From Trachythela sp. YZ-2020 (taxonomy: Eukaryota; Cnidaria; Anthozoa; Malacalcyonacea; Clavulariidae): a stretch of DNA of 64,000 nucleotides. Position 1 is the first letter of the stretch. Each line of letters begins with the position of its first letter. Location of the stretch: contig JADLSH010000113.1 of NCBI GenBank assembly GCA_016169945.1, forward strand, positions 186,001 through 250,000, given 5' to 3'. The notes below the pieces were generated by a model that was given only the letters and a program-made list of their open reading frames with translations, made no database searches and was not told the origin of the DNA. This document shows, piece after piece, positions 44,746-55,220 of this stretch. Both the position numbers and the translations under genes were made by a program.

Positions 44746-45539
44746 CTAAAACTAATTAATTACTGTAAGGAAGTTCTAAACAGGAGTACGACTTCCTATA
44801 TTGCTTGATTACAAGTTTAACTTTGCTTACCTTGATGTAACGCCGTACCGCGCTTCCGTCGTGGCCACAGCTCAGTAAACCAAGATATAATTCGTGCAGT
44901 TTCTTACAGAACACTAACTATACTGCTTACATAGCGTAATAATCACATTTTAATAAGTAAAGTCATAGTAACACCAATTTAATTAACTTTGCGTGGGGGT
45001 GGAGTGTTAAAACAGGTGTTTGGCAAAGACAGTCACGAGGGCCGGCGAAGTGTGGGCGAGGTAAGGCGTGGGTGGTTTGGTCATTGTTTAAAGTGTTTAT
45101 GTTGAAATATAAAAGTAATTCTTTGTAAACCAAGCATGTTTTCCTGAAAAAGGCAAAAACTAAATTAGATTAAGATTTAGAAATTTGAGAACGAAGAATA
45201 TGATTGATTTGATGAAAACGTACCTCTGTTCTCTCTCAATTTTCGAGACAAAAATGTGAAAACCATTTTGAAGTATGAAGCAAGGAAGGCGCAAATGTGT
45301 TGCCTAAATTCAAGCTTCATTTCCAAGTACAGTAGTTTTAGAACACGGAAGAATAACGCACTTCCTTATCTTGTTTTAATCGTTTTGTAATAATCTACTC
45401 CACCCGTCTTTTCCACACCTCAAAAAGATGATTATTACAATGATATGCATGAAACGGGAAGAATCTTGTATTGAAAAATATTAGCCTTACAAAGAGCAAG
45501 TTTTCCGTCATTCACCAATTTCCCCTGACATATTTTACT

Positions 45540-46310
45540 TGTCCGTTGCCACCCAATTCACTCACATATATAATTCAAATACTTGGTTGCCTTTGTTTCA
45601 TTCTATGCTTACATGATCAGAACAGTGGTAACTAGGCATGTGAGTTATCTGAAAATGTGAATTGGTTACCTTTGTTTCATTCTATGCTTACATTATCAGA
45701 ACAGTGGTAACTAGGCATGTGAGTTATCTGAAAATGTGAATTGGTTACCTTTGTTTCATTCTATGCTTACATTATCAGAACAGTGGTAACTAGGCATGTG
45801 AGTTATCTGAAAATGTGAATTGGTTACCTTTGTTTCATTATATGCTTACATTATCAGAACAGTGGTAACTGGGCATGTGAGTTATCTGGAAATGTGAATT
45901 GGTTACCTTTGTTCCATTCTATGCTTACATTATCAGAACAGTGGTAACTGGGCATGTGAGTTATCTGGAAATGTGAATTGGTTATCTTTGTTTCATTCTA
46001 TGCTTACATTATCAGAACAGTGGTAACTAGTCATGTGAGTTATCTGAAAATGTGAATTGGTTACCTTTGTTTCATTCTATGCTTACATTATCAGAACAGT
46101 GGTAACTGGGCATGTGAGTTATCTGGAAATGTGAATTGGTTACCTTTGTTCCATTCTATGCTTACATTATCAGAACAGTGGTAACTGGGCATGTGAGTTA
46201 TCTGGAAATGTGAATTGGTTATCTTTGTTTCATTCTATGCTTACATTATCAGAACAGTGGTAACTAGGCATGTGAGTTATCTGGAAATGTGAATTGGGTG
46301 GCAACGGACA
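45540..46310. mobile_element. Terminal-inverted-repeat element filled with 79-bp tandem repeats
   Basis: The ends are perfect 22-bp inverted repeats: TGTCCGTTGCCACCCAATTC plus AC at 45540-45561, and its complement at 46289-46310. Between them are about nine 79-bp units (GGTTACCTTTGTTTCATTCT, ATGCTTACATTATCAGAACA, GTGGTAACTAGGCATGTGAG). Each unit ends GTGAATTGG, the inner part of the terminal repeat. There is no coding capacity, so it is a non-autonomous DNA element that has grown by internal amplification. Confidence 0.85.
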
Positions 46311-46568
46311 TAGAGGTGCGTTATCTTTTTAAATATATAGACACTTCATGAATTTGCTTGAATGCACATGAGATAATCATACGAGGCTGGCAATGACTTA
46401 ACTATAACTTGTCTAACTTAAATAGGATTGCATTGTCAGCCTTGAAGTTATTGTTATATGTTCACTTAAGCAAACTCGCAAAGTGTGTATCGTGAGGTGA
46501 TCTTTTCAACCAAACAGCAAACAGGCTCAACCAGGACCTGAGTTGTTTTAAATCTTGCTAAAAATCTC

Positions 46569-49500
46569 TCAAACTTCTAAACTGTTCTCGAGGTCTATTA
46601 TTACATCAGATTTCTTTGACTTCTTATGAAACAGAATGAGAAACATTAAGATGGGCAAATGAAGCAAACTAAAGCGAAATAACTCTCTCGCTGACTTATT
46701 ATCTGATTGTTTGTGAAACTTCCACGCAAGCCAGGTTAACCAGAGATTAACCGGAAGTGAGTCCAAAGCGAGCCACCATGTCGTGACGTCACACACCGGA
46801 AGTAACGTGGACAGTGTTATCAAGGAAACACAATGACGTAATGTTACATTTCGACAGAGTTCTGGGTTAAGAACTGACATCATACGATAACCAGCTAAAA
46901 AATATACAGATATAGGTAGGTTTCACTAAGTACCATATGCGTACGGGACGTGGGGGCAGGGGGGGCACCCCCTGGCTGCCCCCCCACATAAAGTTGTGCC
47001 CATACGCCTATGCTAAGTACTGTCATGCAGCTTATGGTGGTCAACCTGCAGTTATCAGAGTGAGAAAATAATGTTATTTCTTTTCATTATATGTAGTAGT
47101 CTTGTATTTGGTGGCAAATAAATATAATTTAGAGATGTAGTTTAATTTTCTTGCTCTTATATACTGACACTTATTAGTGTCAACATTTCAGAATGTTTTA
47201 AGAATTCTCTCCAACTGAACCTACCTCTCGAATAATCAGCGCGTAAGTTCCAACTCAGGGCATTAAAATGTGGGAACTGCCACGAGTACAAAATGCAGCC
47301 AAGAATCAAAGCTCCTGGATCTAATGTTCCTGTACATGCCGCCCATCCCATGAGAGGAGGCAACGCTCCGACCACAGAGCCAACCCAGGTATTGGCAATA
47401 CTAAGACGTTTTAACGGAGTGTAGACAGTCGTATAGAGGATTAGTGTCGATGCTCCTGTAAATATGAGCTTTTATATTTATCTGAACATTCAGGCTTGGC
47501 CGTGAGCATTTTTACAGGTGCGTGGGATATCGCGCGCCATATTAACATCAGGTGCGCCATATTAACATCAGGCGCGCGATTGCAAAATGGTCAAAAACTA
47601 CGCCAATAGAGACTAGATTAACTTTATGTGGAACAAAATAATTTTAATATTGGAATTGAAAACGACATAGGCAGGTACTATATAAGAGAGAATCTGTACA
47701 CGCAAAAACTTAAAAGTCGCACAGTGGCAAACACGAGGCGCGCGATTTCATATTCTCAAAACCAACGAGCGGCGTCAGGCGTGGCAAAATGCGCATCTTG
47801 ACGAGTTAAGGCGTGTGCGGAGGCGCTGGACATTCTGATCTACTTGCACGCAGGCTTTATTTCATGTACTGTACATTTTCTATTAAGGCACATTTGAGGA
47901 CGCTTAATGAAGGGGGGAGGGAGAATTGGAGGTGGGCAGAGCTTATTGGAGAGAGGGCTTATTGGAGAAGAGGGCTAATTGGAGATTGGAGAGAGGGCTA
48001 ATTGGAGAGGAGGGCTAATTGGAGATTGGAGAGGAGGGGCTAATTGGAGAGGAGGGGCTAATTGGAGAGGGGGCTAATTGGAGAGGCTAATTGCAGAGGA
48101 TAGGCTAATTGCAGAGGAGGGGCTAATTGCAGAGGAGGGGCTGATTGGAGAGGAGGGGCTGATTGGAGAGGAGGGGCTAATTGGAGAGGAGGGGTGATTG
48201 CAGAGGAGGGGCTAATTGGAGAAGAGGGACTAATTGGAGAGGAGGGGCTAATTGGAGAGCAGGGGCTAATTGGAGAGGAGGGGCTAATTGGAGAGCAGGG
48301 GCTAATTGGAGAAGAGGGACTAATTGGAGAGAAGGGGCTAATTGCAGAGGATAGGCTAATTGCAGAGGAGGGGCTGATTGGAGAGGAGGGGTTAATTGGA
48401 AAGGAGGGGTAATTTCAGATGGGGGCTAATTGGAGAGGGAGTAATTAGAAAGGGGGCTAATTGGAGAGGAGGGATTAATTGGAGAGGAAGGATAATTGGA
48501 TCTATGAAAGTAAGAATTACAAACCTAAAAGAGCAGTTAATCCATTCACTTGAGTGAAGAGTATTGTCAACCCTGAAGCACCTGCAGCCAGACCAAACGT
48601 TAAGGCATGTGACGAACTATATAAGATTTATAACACGTATTATTTTGCGAAAGGAAAGGAGAAGATATGTCACAATTTTCACTACCACAAAATCACAACA
48701 ACCTAAATTGGCATTACCTCATGAGGCCTCGAACTAAAACTCGATTCTTTGTACGAGACATTTGTGAGTCGAACGGAACTTCTAACCACTGAAACAAATA
48801 ACAAACTATTCACACACACAGTATACGTGTTGCACACAATATTTTCTGCTTCTTTTATGCCTCATTCAGCAGATAATTACCTGGTTTATAGTATTCGCTG
48901 AACATGAACATAGCATTGTCCCGAGTGATGCCAGAGCACAAGTTGTTGCTGAGAATTCTCCTGGTGCAAGACTGTATCCTGCCATTGTTGTGAGAACAAC
49001 TAAACCTATAATTGGATTATAATTAAATTAACAAATCAGATTGTAAAATGACTTTATGGTTGAAAAAAGCCACCTAATTATACACATCTTGTGTTAATGC
49101 TTTGAGCTGCAATCTTCTTAATGGTAGCTTCTACATAATTTCACTGTTTATTTCACCCCAAGTAACACCAGACAAATTTACTGATGAAGGGGAAATGTGT
49201 TAGGTTTTAATGTGTAAAAAGACATACTCTAACCTGTCAAACGGATCTTTGACAACCTAAGATAATACCGCAACTTCTGATTCCAGGACAATTGCGGTGG
49301 AAAATCAAGTCTATCTTGCACAATGTGACTTTGCTTGACACCAATATCAAGACCAATATTTAAACTTGGACTATGTTTAGTTAAAGTGTCAGATGAGATT
49401 CTTGCTTCTTTGGTATATTGCACCAGGTACCGGCATGGTGATTTATGCTGAAAGGATGGATTGTTTAAATATTTATTTTGTATTGAATGTTTTGTGAATT

Positions 49501-50077
49501 GTTTTGTCAGTCAGTCGGTGTCGGTTGGTCAGTTCCTCAGCCTGTTGGTGTCGGTCGATCATTCCATGTCGGTCGGTCAGTCTATGTCGGTCGGTCAGTC
49601 TATGTCGGTCGGTCAGTCTGTGTCAGTCGGTCAGTCTGTGTTGGTCGGTCAGTCTGTTGGTCAGTTTGTCAGCCTGTCTGTGTCTATCGGTCAGTCAGTC
49701 AGTTGGCCTGTTGCCTGCTGTTGGTGTCGTTTGGTCAGTCAATCAGACAAGAAACAAGACGTGTATTTGTGCATGTTCAGTGTGGGATATTGCCAGCTTT
49801 GCAATCAGCAATTTTATTTAGTGTGCAATATATAGAAAATGAATATTAAATATTAAACAGTATACTTTAATACACTAACTTTGCTTGAACCTATCTTCCA
49901 TCCTTGGTTAGAACTTAGACTAAAAGTTCCACTTCTGATAGTATTAGTAATATCATACTTCCCCTTCTTAGGACTGAAATAAGAGCGAACTTTTATATCC
50001 TTATAAAACCGTGTTTTTATGTCACCCCATTGCACATAACTTCGTATAAATGCCAAACGGCATTGTGTCTTTAACAT
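46569..50077 (-). CDS. COX10: COX10, haem A farnesyltransferase (protohaem IX farnesyltransferase)
   Basis: Exons, 5' to 3': 50077-49880, 49447-49234, 48999-48881, 48788-48718, 48616-48525, 47455-47225, 46894-46569. Phases agree, giving 416 aa (human 443). Residues 1-50 are Arg/Lys-rich without acidic residues at the very start ([17 protein letters not shown]), as in a mitochondrial presequence. The UbiA core starts near residue 120 ([11 protein letters not shown]). Motif 1 is [20 protein letters not shown], with the Asn/Asp set that holds the magnesium-diphosphate. Motif 2 is [17 protein letters not shown], and [13 protein letters not shown] is typical of the family. Multiple hydrophobic helices are consistent with the inner mitochondrial membrane. 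The enzyme farnesylates haem B to haem O for cytochrome c oxidase. It is divergent from RPP21 across 242 bp. Introns hold two minisatellites and a MITE with another MITE inside it. Confidence 0.96.
46918..47200. mobile_element. MITE family B in the last COX10 intron, split by a smaller MITE
   Basis: The left end is GGTTTCACTAAGTAC and the rest resumes CTAAGTACTGTCATGCAGC, GGTGGTCAACCTGCAGTTAT, then the AT-rich centre and GTGTCAACATTTCAGAATG. The far end is missing or diverged next to exon 47225-47455. Confidence 0.75.
46934..47012. mobile_element. 79-bp hAT-type MITE with 8-bp target duplication
   Basis: It is flanked by CTAAGTAC on both sides (46926-46933 and 47013-47020). The ends are inverted: CATATGCGTACGGG on the left, CCCATACGCCTATG on the right. 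The centre is a G-run and C-run hairpin (GGGGGGCACCCCCTGGCTGC). An 8-bp duplication is characteristic of hAT elements. It sits inside the family B MITE. Confidence 0.85.
47925..48490. repeat. 18-bp minisatellite in a COX10 intron
   Basis: About 30 imperfect units of GAGGGGCTAATTGGAGAG are present. The plus strand is purine-rich. The 72-codon frame of repeated glycine, leucine, isoleucine and glutamate is produced by the 18-bp period and is not a gene. Confidence 0.92.
49505..49735. repeat. 16-bp minisatellite in COX10 intron 1
   Basis: Units of GTCGGTCGGTCAGTCT and variants are present. All three plus-strand frames are open across it because of composition. Confidence 0.9.
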
Positions 50078-50319
50078 AACGTTGTTTTCCTAGCGTTCAT
50101 TCTTTTAAATTGTGTGAAAATCAAAGGTTTTTAAACCTAAAATTCTATAACTTTATGAACAACAGCCATTTGTGCCCGCCATGAATTAGACGTGCGGCAG
50201 GCTGTAAACTTCATTTAGAAAAGAATATTGTGTATTATCTATATTTCGAAGCACTAAGCAGTAACTATATTGCTCTTTGTAAAAATATGTAAAATCACCT
50301 CTTTAAGTTGCATTTTTGA
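50078..50319. promoter_or_regulatory. Shared divergent promoter region, COX10 / RPP21
   Basis: Only 242 bp separate the two start codons, which point away from each other, so both core promoters and 5' UTRs must fit here unless there are upstream non-coding exons. No TATA box is evident in a matched position on either side. This is inferred from spacing. Confidence 0.6.
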
Positions 50320-51506
50320 ATGGGTAATAAACGCAAAGTGAAAGAACGAAGGGAAGAAAGATCCCTGGCAAACAGAGAAGCTTATACACGAATGAACTTT
50401 TTGTATCAGGTAGTTTACCCTTACCGTAGTTTGCATCTAACGATGAACATTAGCATATAATTATATAAAAATGTTTTTTCTCATGTGAAACTTCAATGTT
50501 TGTGCAAAGAGCATATGTATGCTTCAATCTGATCAGGCAATCACCTTTATAGTGCCTTACACTTTTTGACTAAACTAATTAAAATCTTCAAATCCTCGTT
50601 ACAAACATTAAAGCTTCTCTTGAAATGAATAGCCAATGTTTTATCTGTGGCTGCAAACGACAGGAATTTAACTTTGATGCAAGAACAACCGATAATCAGA
50701 CAACAAAATAAACCAATCACTTCACACCTGACATTTGGCAGGTTTTTGTTTTAGCCAATCAGAGAACAGTAGAACTAACCAATCAGAATGCAGGGAACTC
50801 ATACTCATCACATAACTGTCTTATGTTTCTTCTAGGCATCTCAAGCAGTTTTGATGGAAAATCCAGAAAATGTAGAACTTTCAAGATTTTATGCTTTTAC
50901 AATGAAGAGTATTGGACAAAAACTACTTTGTAAAATGTATGTTAGTTTAAACCTCTCCTTCAGATACCCCTTCTTATGAACACCTCTCTAACACAGACAT
51001 CTCTCTATTATGAACAGTTTCCAATAGCACAACATATTGGATATATTCTTTGAAATATACGTGACCCCTGACAATTGTCATTTTATAAATAGGGATCCAT
51101 CTATCAAAAGAACAATCTGCAAATATTGTCACTCTGTTCTTGTTCCTGGATTAACATCAACTATCAGAGTAAAAGGTAACAAATCAAATATCAAAATATA
51201 ACCCACTAAACTGCAATATGCCCCAATGTAATGCACCATAATATATTATTTTACCCTGTAAATTATGTTGTATGTCAAGCTTTATAATCTGTACATGTCA
51301 TTTTTAACTTTGTACATAAATTTTACATTTCAAACATAGCGAAAAGAGAAAGACATTTGGTTGTGAAGTGTTTGGACTGTGGAACATTAAAACGATTCAA
51401 TACTTCTAAGAATTATCAATTGTGGTGCGAGCAACAACAGGACAAACATCCAGAAGAACAAAAACTAGACCAAAAACAAAAACCTGGTCCAAGTACTACA
51501 CACTAG
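50320..51506 (+). CDS. RPP21: RPP21, RNase P/MRP protein subunit p21
   Basis: Exons 50320-50409, 50836-50936, 51093-51175 and 51340-51506, phases consistent, giving 146 aa (human 154). The N-terminus is basic (MGNKRKVKERREERSLANRE) and leads into the helical RMNFLYQASQAVLMENPEN segment, which matches the family's start and its LNFLYQAAH motif. The second half is the Rpr2/Rpp21 zinc-binding domain: one Cys pair in TICKYCHSVLVPGL (exon 3) and the second in VVKCLDCGTLKRF (exon 4). It is expected to act in the nucleus in 5'-leader removal from pre-tRNA. It is convergent with MSRB1. The Lys/Gln-rich tail (EEQKLDQKQKPG) is poorly conserved in the family. Confidence 0.94.
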
Positions 51507-51712
51507 TTAATAGACAGTGTGCAGGTGGTTCAACTGAATGTTATCAGAGTGGGAAAATAATGTTGGCTCTTTTCGTTATATGTATGTAATAGTCTTGTAT
51601 TTGGAGGCAAATAGAATTGAGAAATATAGTTTAAAGATCTTGCTGCTACAAGTATCAATAGTTCTGAAGTTGACCACCATTTGCTGCCTGTAATGCTCAC
51701 TGAAATCCACTT
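51507..51712. mobile_element. MITE family B
   Basis: It has GGTGGTTCAACTGAATG in a diverged left end, AGTGGGAAAATAATGTTGGC and TTGGAGGCAAATAGAATTGA in the centre, and GACCACCATTTGCTGCCTGT, then CTGAAATCCACTT, at the right. Confidence 0.7.
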
Positions 51713-52260
51713 ATTGTTTGAATACTTTTGAAGTGAACATTTAGAGTGGTGTTTCTGGCTATATATTTAACAAAAAAGTACTTATTTGTAATAATTGAAG
51801 ACCAAACCCTAACTAAACAGCAAATTGAGGAATTATAATTACTGTTTACTTATTACTTTAATGAAGTGTTATATATAATATAAGAAATTCTTTACAAAAA
51901 TTTCTTGTTTAAATTATAGATGTTGTGTCAATTTGAAAACAAAAGTATGTCATGTAATCTTCAGTCTTTACAATTCTTTATAACAAAGTTTCATTGCAAT
52001 GCTTCATAAGACAAACTATGTTCTAAACAACACAAAATTAAAAACTGTGCACAAAACACAAGATAGATCCAGACTATTTTACATCAGTGTCCAGGAGTTG
52101 GTCTTAACAGTTGCAACCAAATGAAACCCAAGCTTAACCATCAAAATATTGGTCTTGGACTTAATACGCACGTCACATATATGATTGTATAATATGATTA
52201 ACATAAATCTCCAAGTAAATTTTGATGCACAAATTATAATTATTGCCTGACAGCAACACT
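51507..52260. other. Region between RPP21 and MSRB1 stop codons
   Basis: It holds a family B MITE (51507-51712) and AT-rich DNA. The 3' UTR of MSRB1, which should contain a SECIS element, lies here on the minus strand. By eye I did not find a stem-loop I would trust; candidates such as TTATGAAGCATTGCAATGAA at about 52005 lack good pairing. Confidence 0.5.
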
Positions 52261-53075
52261 TTATTCTTTATTTCCTTCTTCCCCGGCTTCCTTTGATGCA
52301 GATTTATTCTTGAAGCTCAGGGCAGAAGAGAATATTCAGAATCTTGACTCGCCCGCTGAAGGACCATCATTAAGAAACTCATGTCCGAGCCCATTTTGAC
52401 ATTTCCCACATCTTACTTTATACGCATTAAATCCTTCTCTGTGTTTAACGACACTGTCGCTGAGAATAGTGTCTGAGAATGCCGGCCATGGGCTGGAGTG
52501 TGAATACTTCTTTGTACTGCTAAATAGTTCATGGCCACATTTTGAACATACATAGATACCTAGAGATATAAAACGGTGAATGAATGCATGGATGTTGCAA
52601 TGCACCTCCTCCTTTATAGTCCATTATTTTACTCTTGTCATTGGTTACGTGTTGGGTGTTAATGAAAGGTTGGACTGGCTTAATATATTAACTTATCTAG
52701 TAAGATCAATAGACCACTTTGCCTGTTTACATTTTGCTGGCAGGCAAATTCCAATTATACAAAATATTATGTTCTCATTGTGATTCAACAATGCGTATGA
52801 CAATAAAGAAATTCTCTTGGGAGCTATAAAAGACTTTTGCCTGCCAGAAAAACGTAAACAAGGGCAAGGCAAGTGGTCTATAATTAAGATTTAACAAAAT
52901 ATCATATTATATACTGAATATACTCAATATTACAATCAGAGTATCAGACGAATTAACCAATTTAGAAATTGCCAAGTTAACACAGCAATATATAAACACA
53001 AAAAGCTACTTTCAACATACCATCGGAAAAATGGTTCTTATACTTCTCTCCTCCTGACCAGCCACAGAAACTCAT
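52261..53075 (-). CDS. MSRB1: MSRB1, selenoprotein methionine-R-sulfoxide reductase
   Basis: Exons 53075-53021 and 52559-52261, joined in phase 1, give 117 residues including one selenocysteine. It starts [16 protein letters not shown] like vertebrate MSRB1. Two CxxC pairs (residues 23/26 and 69/72) bind the structural zinc. [11 protein letters not shown] and [12 protein letters not shown] are core MsrB motifs. The catalytic position follows SRF and is a TGA at 52336-52338 (residue 93). Translation beyond it continues [18 protein letters not shown] to TAA at 52261, matching the family's SRF-U-IFSS sequence and total length (human 116, Sec95). The enzyme reduces methionine-R-sulfoxide in cytosol and nucleus. 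Annotation that treats TGA as stop would cut off the active site. The SECIS element was not located. Confidence 0.95.
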
Positions 53076-53706
53076 ATTATTCAATCAAATATATTATGTA
53101 TAAAATATTAATATCTTTCTAAACTTTATAATATACAGCAAAATTTGTCTCAAATGTTATCGAAATAATACGTGCGTGTCACAAAATTTCCACACTTCCT
53201 GTCAGGATAAAATACAAGACTAATCGACTAAAAGACTGCACCTTGAAATTATTTTAATTGAGGAAGTGACAGCTGTCAACAGCTGTCATGTTTCGTTCCT
53301 CAAAAATTGTTACTTCTTTCAAAATAAAAATTTAAAAGTTTACTTCCGTTTCTGTTTTCCATGGACTCGTACCCAGTCTTCTTTGCACGAGTGAGATGCT
53401 CTGGTACATTCCAACTACCGTCGTTTGCCTCTATGGATGAACAGTCGCACATAAAGGCACAGCCGGCCCAATCTTGGGTAGAGTTGTATTAGTATACTAT
53501 AAGCTTGTTTAATAGTAAAAATTGTGATAAAATGTGTATTTTTAAATAAAATTTACTTGCCTAATTGGTAGTCTGCGTTCTCCTTTATTCCTTCTTTGTT
53601 GAGCTATTATTTCATCGCGACTTTTCGCTTGATGCCTGTGGTCGCTACTGAATACGTAATAGTTAAAACCGTTAGAAGGCTAACGGTTCTCAGCCCCCGA
53701 CCCACT
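53076..53706. other. Region between MSRB1 start and GPCR 2 stop
   Basis: No exon was found. A perfect short palindrome GACAGCTGTCAACAGCTGTC lies at about 53270, within 200 bp of the MSRB1 start, and may be an E-box pair in its promoter; this is inference. Confidence 0.4.
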
Positions 53707-54642
53707 TCATCTTGATGCACGACATAATAGGACTTGCTTTGCTTCATTTCTCAACGCAGCATTTCTCCAAAAGAATACCAGAGAATTTATTGACCCGGAC
53801 GCAAACACAGACGTACCTGCCCAATTTCTCAACGAATATTTCAAATAATTATGAGAAGCGATAGGAATAGGATTTATCAATGCAAATGGAACGAAACACA
53901 CAATCGTAGTGACTATCACAATCGCACATGATTTTGCCAGTTTAATATCTTGAATTTGCCGAGCGATTCTTGCAGCCGTCTGAATCCTGTCCTCTTCAAA
54001 TCTACTGTTTTTGCGCGCTTTTTGATTTGCGAGATATATAGCCACATAAAAATATATACATGTAAAGACAATAAAAAGCATTAAAGCACTGGATATAAAT
54101 GTGGAGATTCTGGTGAATACAATTCGAGAAATTACCACTACCGTTGAGACACACCATAGAACAATCGCCGTCAGCAAAAGTTTAAATTTGGTTACGTTGG
54201 TTCGATGAAAAAATGGGTGAACGATACCTAAATATCGCTCCGCGTTTAACAAAAACGAATTCATGAAAGACATTGCAGCCACGCAGAAAGAAATCAACTC
54301 CGAAAGCAAAATTATTAAACAATCAATGTCTTGTGTTGATACTTTAATTCCTACGATAACGAATCCAACGTTTCCAAACAGCGCAGTAGCCAAATCAGTG
54401 ATGGATAACAACATTATCAGAAAATATGAACTCTTCTTCCGTAATTGCGTAGACTTCCAATAAACGATAATTGTGACCAAATTTAATGAGATTGTTAGAG
54501 CCGCGAGAATTATGTTCAAAATGATGAAAATTATAGAGCTGATGTAAAATGCTTTTGATGAATATCTGCCATCAATAGGATGACGGGATATTAAATTTAA
54601 AACCTCACAAAACTTCCATGAAGAAGTGTTGTTGAACTCCAT
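53707..54642 (-). CDS. Rhodopsin-like GPCR 2 (intronless)
   Basis: This is a 311-aa single-exon seven-helix receptor. The N-terminus MEFNNTSSW has two overlapping N-glycosylation sites. Helix 1 is followed by VYWKSTQLRKKSSYFLI, helix 2 has LSITDL, and helix 3 ends NAERYLGIVHPFFH, an intact ERY form of the switch motif. Before helix 6 is a DIKLAKSCAIVIVTTIVCFV segment, and helix 7 runs GSINSLVFFWRNAALRNEAK, in which NPxxY is replaced by NSLVFF. These signatures are typical of lineage-expanded cnidarian class A receptors as I remember them. The ligand is unknown. GPCR 3 is its closest neighbour and paralogue, transcribed divergently. Confidence 0.9.
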   Translation of the reverse strand: MEFNNTSSWKFCEVLNLISRHPIDGRYSSKAFYISSIIFIILNIILAALTISLNLVTIIVYWKSTQLRKKSSYFLIMLLSITDLATALFGNVGFVIVGIKVSTQDIDCLIILLSELISFCVAAMSFMNSFLLNAERYLGIVHPFFHRTNVTKFKLLLTAIVLWCVSTVVVISRIVFTRISTFISSALMLFIVFTCIYFYVAIYLANQKARKNSRFEEDRIQTAARIARQIQDIKLAKSCAIVIVTTIVCFVPFALINPIPIASHNYLKYSLRNWAGTSVFASGSINSLVFFWRNAALRNEAKQVLLCRASR

Positions 54643-55220
54643 TTTGAAATGAAACCTAAACAGCTGAATAATTTTTAAATTTAACGCTCTCTAGAGCGTC
54701 TTGTTATATACTGTGATATACTTTAATTTTTATCAGTTAAGAACGCGAATTGTACTTCATTAAAAACGCGGGGGTCAATGGTTTGTCTGAACTATCTTCA
54801 AAAAACACTGATTAACAACACTTCAACGAACACTTGGGACGTCAAAGTGTTTTCCAATCATTTTCAGGTAGTTCAGACACAAACCGCGGTAGCTTGATGA
54901 ATTGAACTTTATTACATCACATAAAAATTATATTAAAGTAAATATAATCCGCTGAAGAAAGATTAAAACACTACACTATATTTTAATTATATATGACGGT
55001 CTTGTGTTCAGAATTAATATTTTCTCATAAACAAAGATGCTATAAATATTTAATACAACAACGTAAAATGTATACGTCTTTAATATATTGAATAAAGGCT
55101 CAAAATAACGCATTTGATCAGATTTAAATGTACCTCCATGGACGCTGAAGACACTTAAAACATCATTATTTATCGTTATTCAAATATATATAACTTATAT
55201 AAAGGTGTTTGAATTATACA
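54643..55220. promoter_or_regulatory. Shared 5' region of the divergent GPCR pair
   Basis: The 578 bp between the two start codons must hold both promoters. A diverged foldback family A element occupies about 54775-54890 (GGTTTGTCTGAACTATCTTC and its inverse CAGGTAGTTCAGACACAAAC). The rest is very AT-rich, with several TATATAA-like words near 55190. Confidence 0.5.
54775..54890. mobile_element. Foldback element family A
   Basis: The inverted ends are the same as in the other family A copies, with a short interior (AACACTTCAACGAACACTTG / GACGTCAAAGTGTT). It lies between GPCR 2 and GPCR 3. Confidence 0.7.

Larger units (their letters stand above)
39744..46568. other. 6.8-kb gene-free region between ETS gene B and COX10
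   Basis: No exon was recognised. It contains two 80-bp arrays, foldback and MITE copies, a tRNA-headed SINE and a terminal-repeat element filled with 79-bp repeats, each listed separately. Unique-looking stretches at 42725-43200 and 44750-45535 show no coding signal. It contains the 5' side of ETS gene B, so any promoter for that gene lies in or before the array. Confidence 0.55.

Noticed and set aside
48194..48412. Repeat protein of Glu-Gly-Leu-Ile units
   Set aside because: It is produced by the 18-bp minisatellite in a COX10 intron, with no conserved start and no splice support.
51961..52030. SECIS element around TTATGAAGCATTGCAATGAA
   Set aside because: An ATGA and an AA are present, but the flanking arms do not pair well enough and the partner GA is badly placed.
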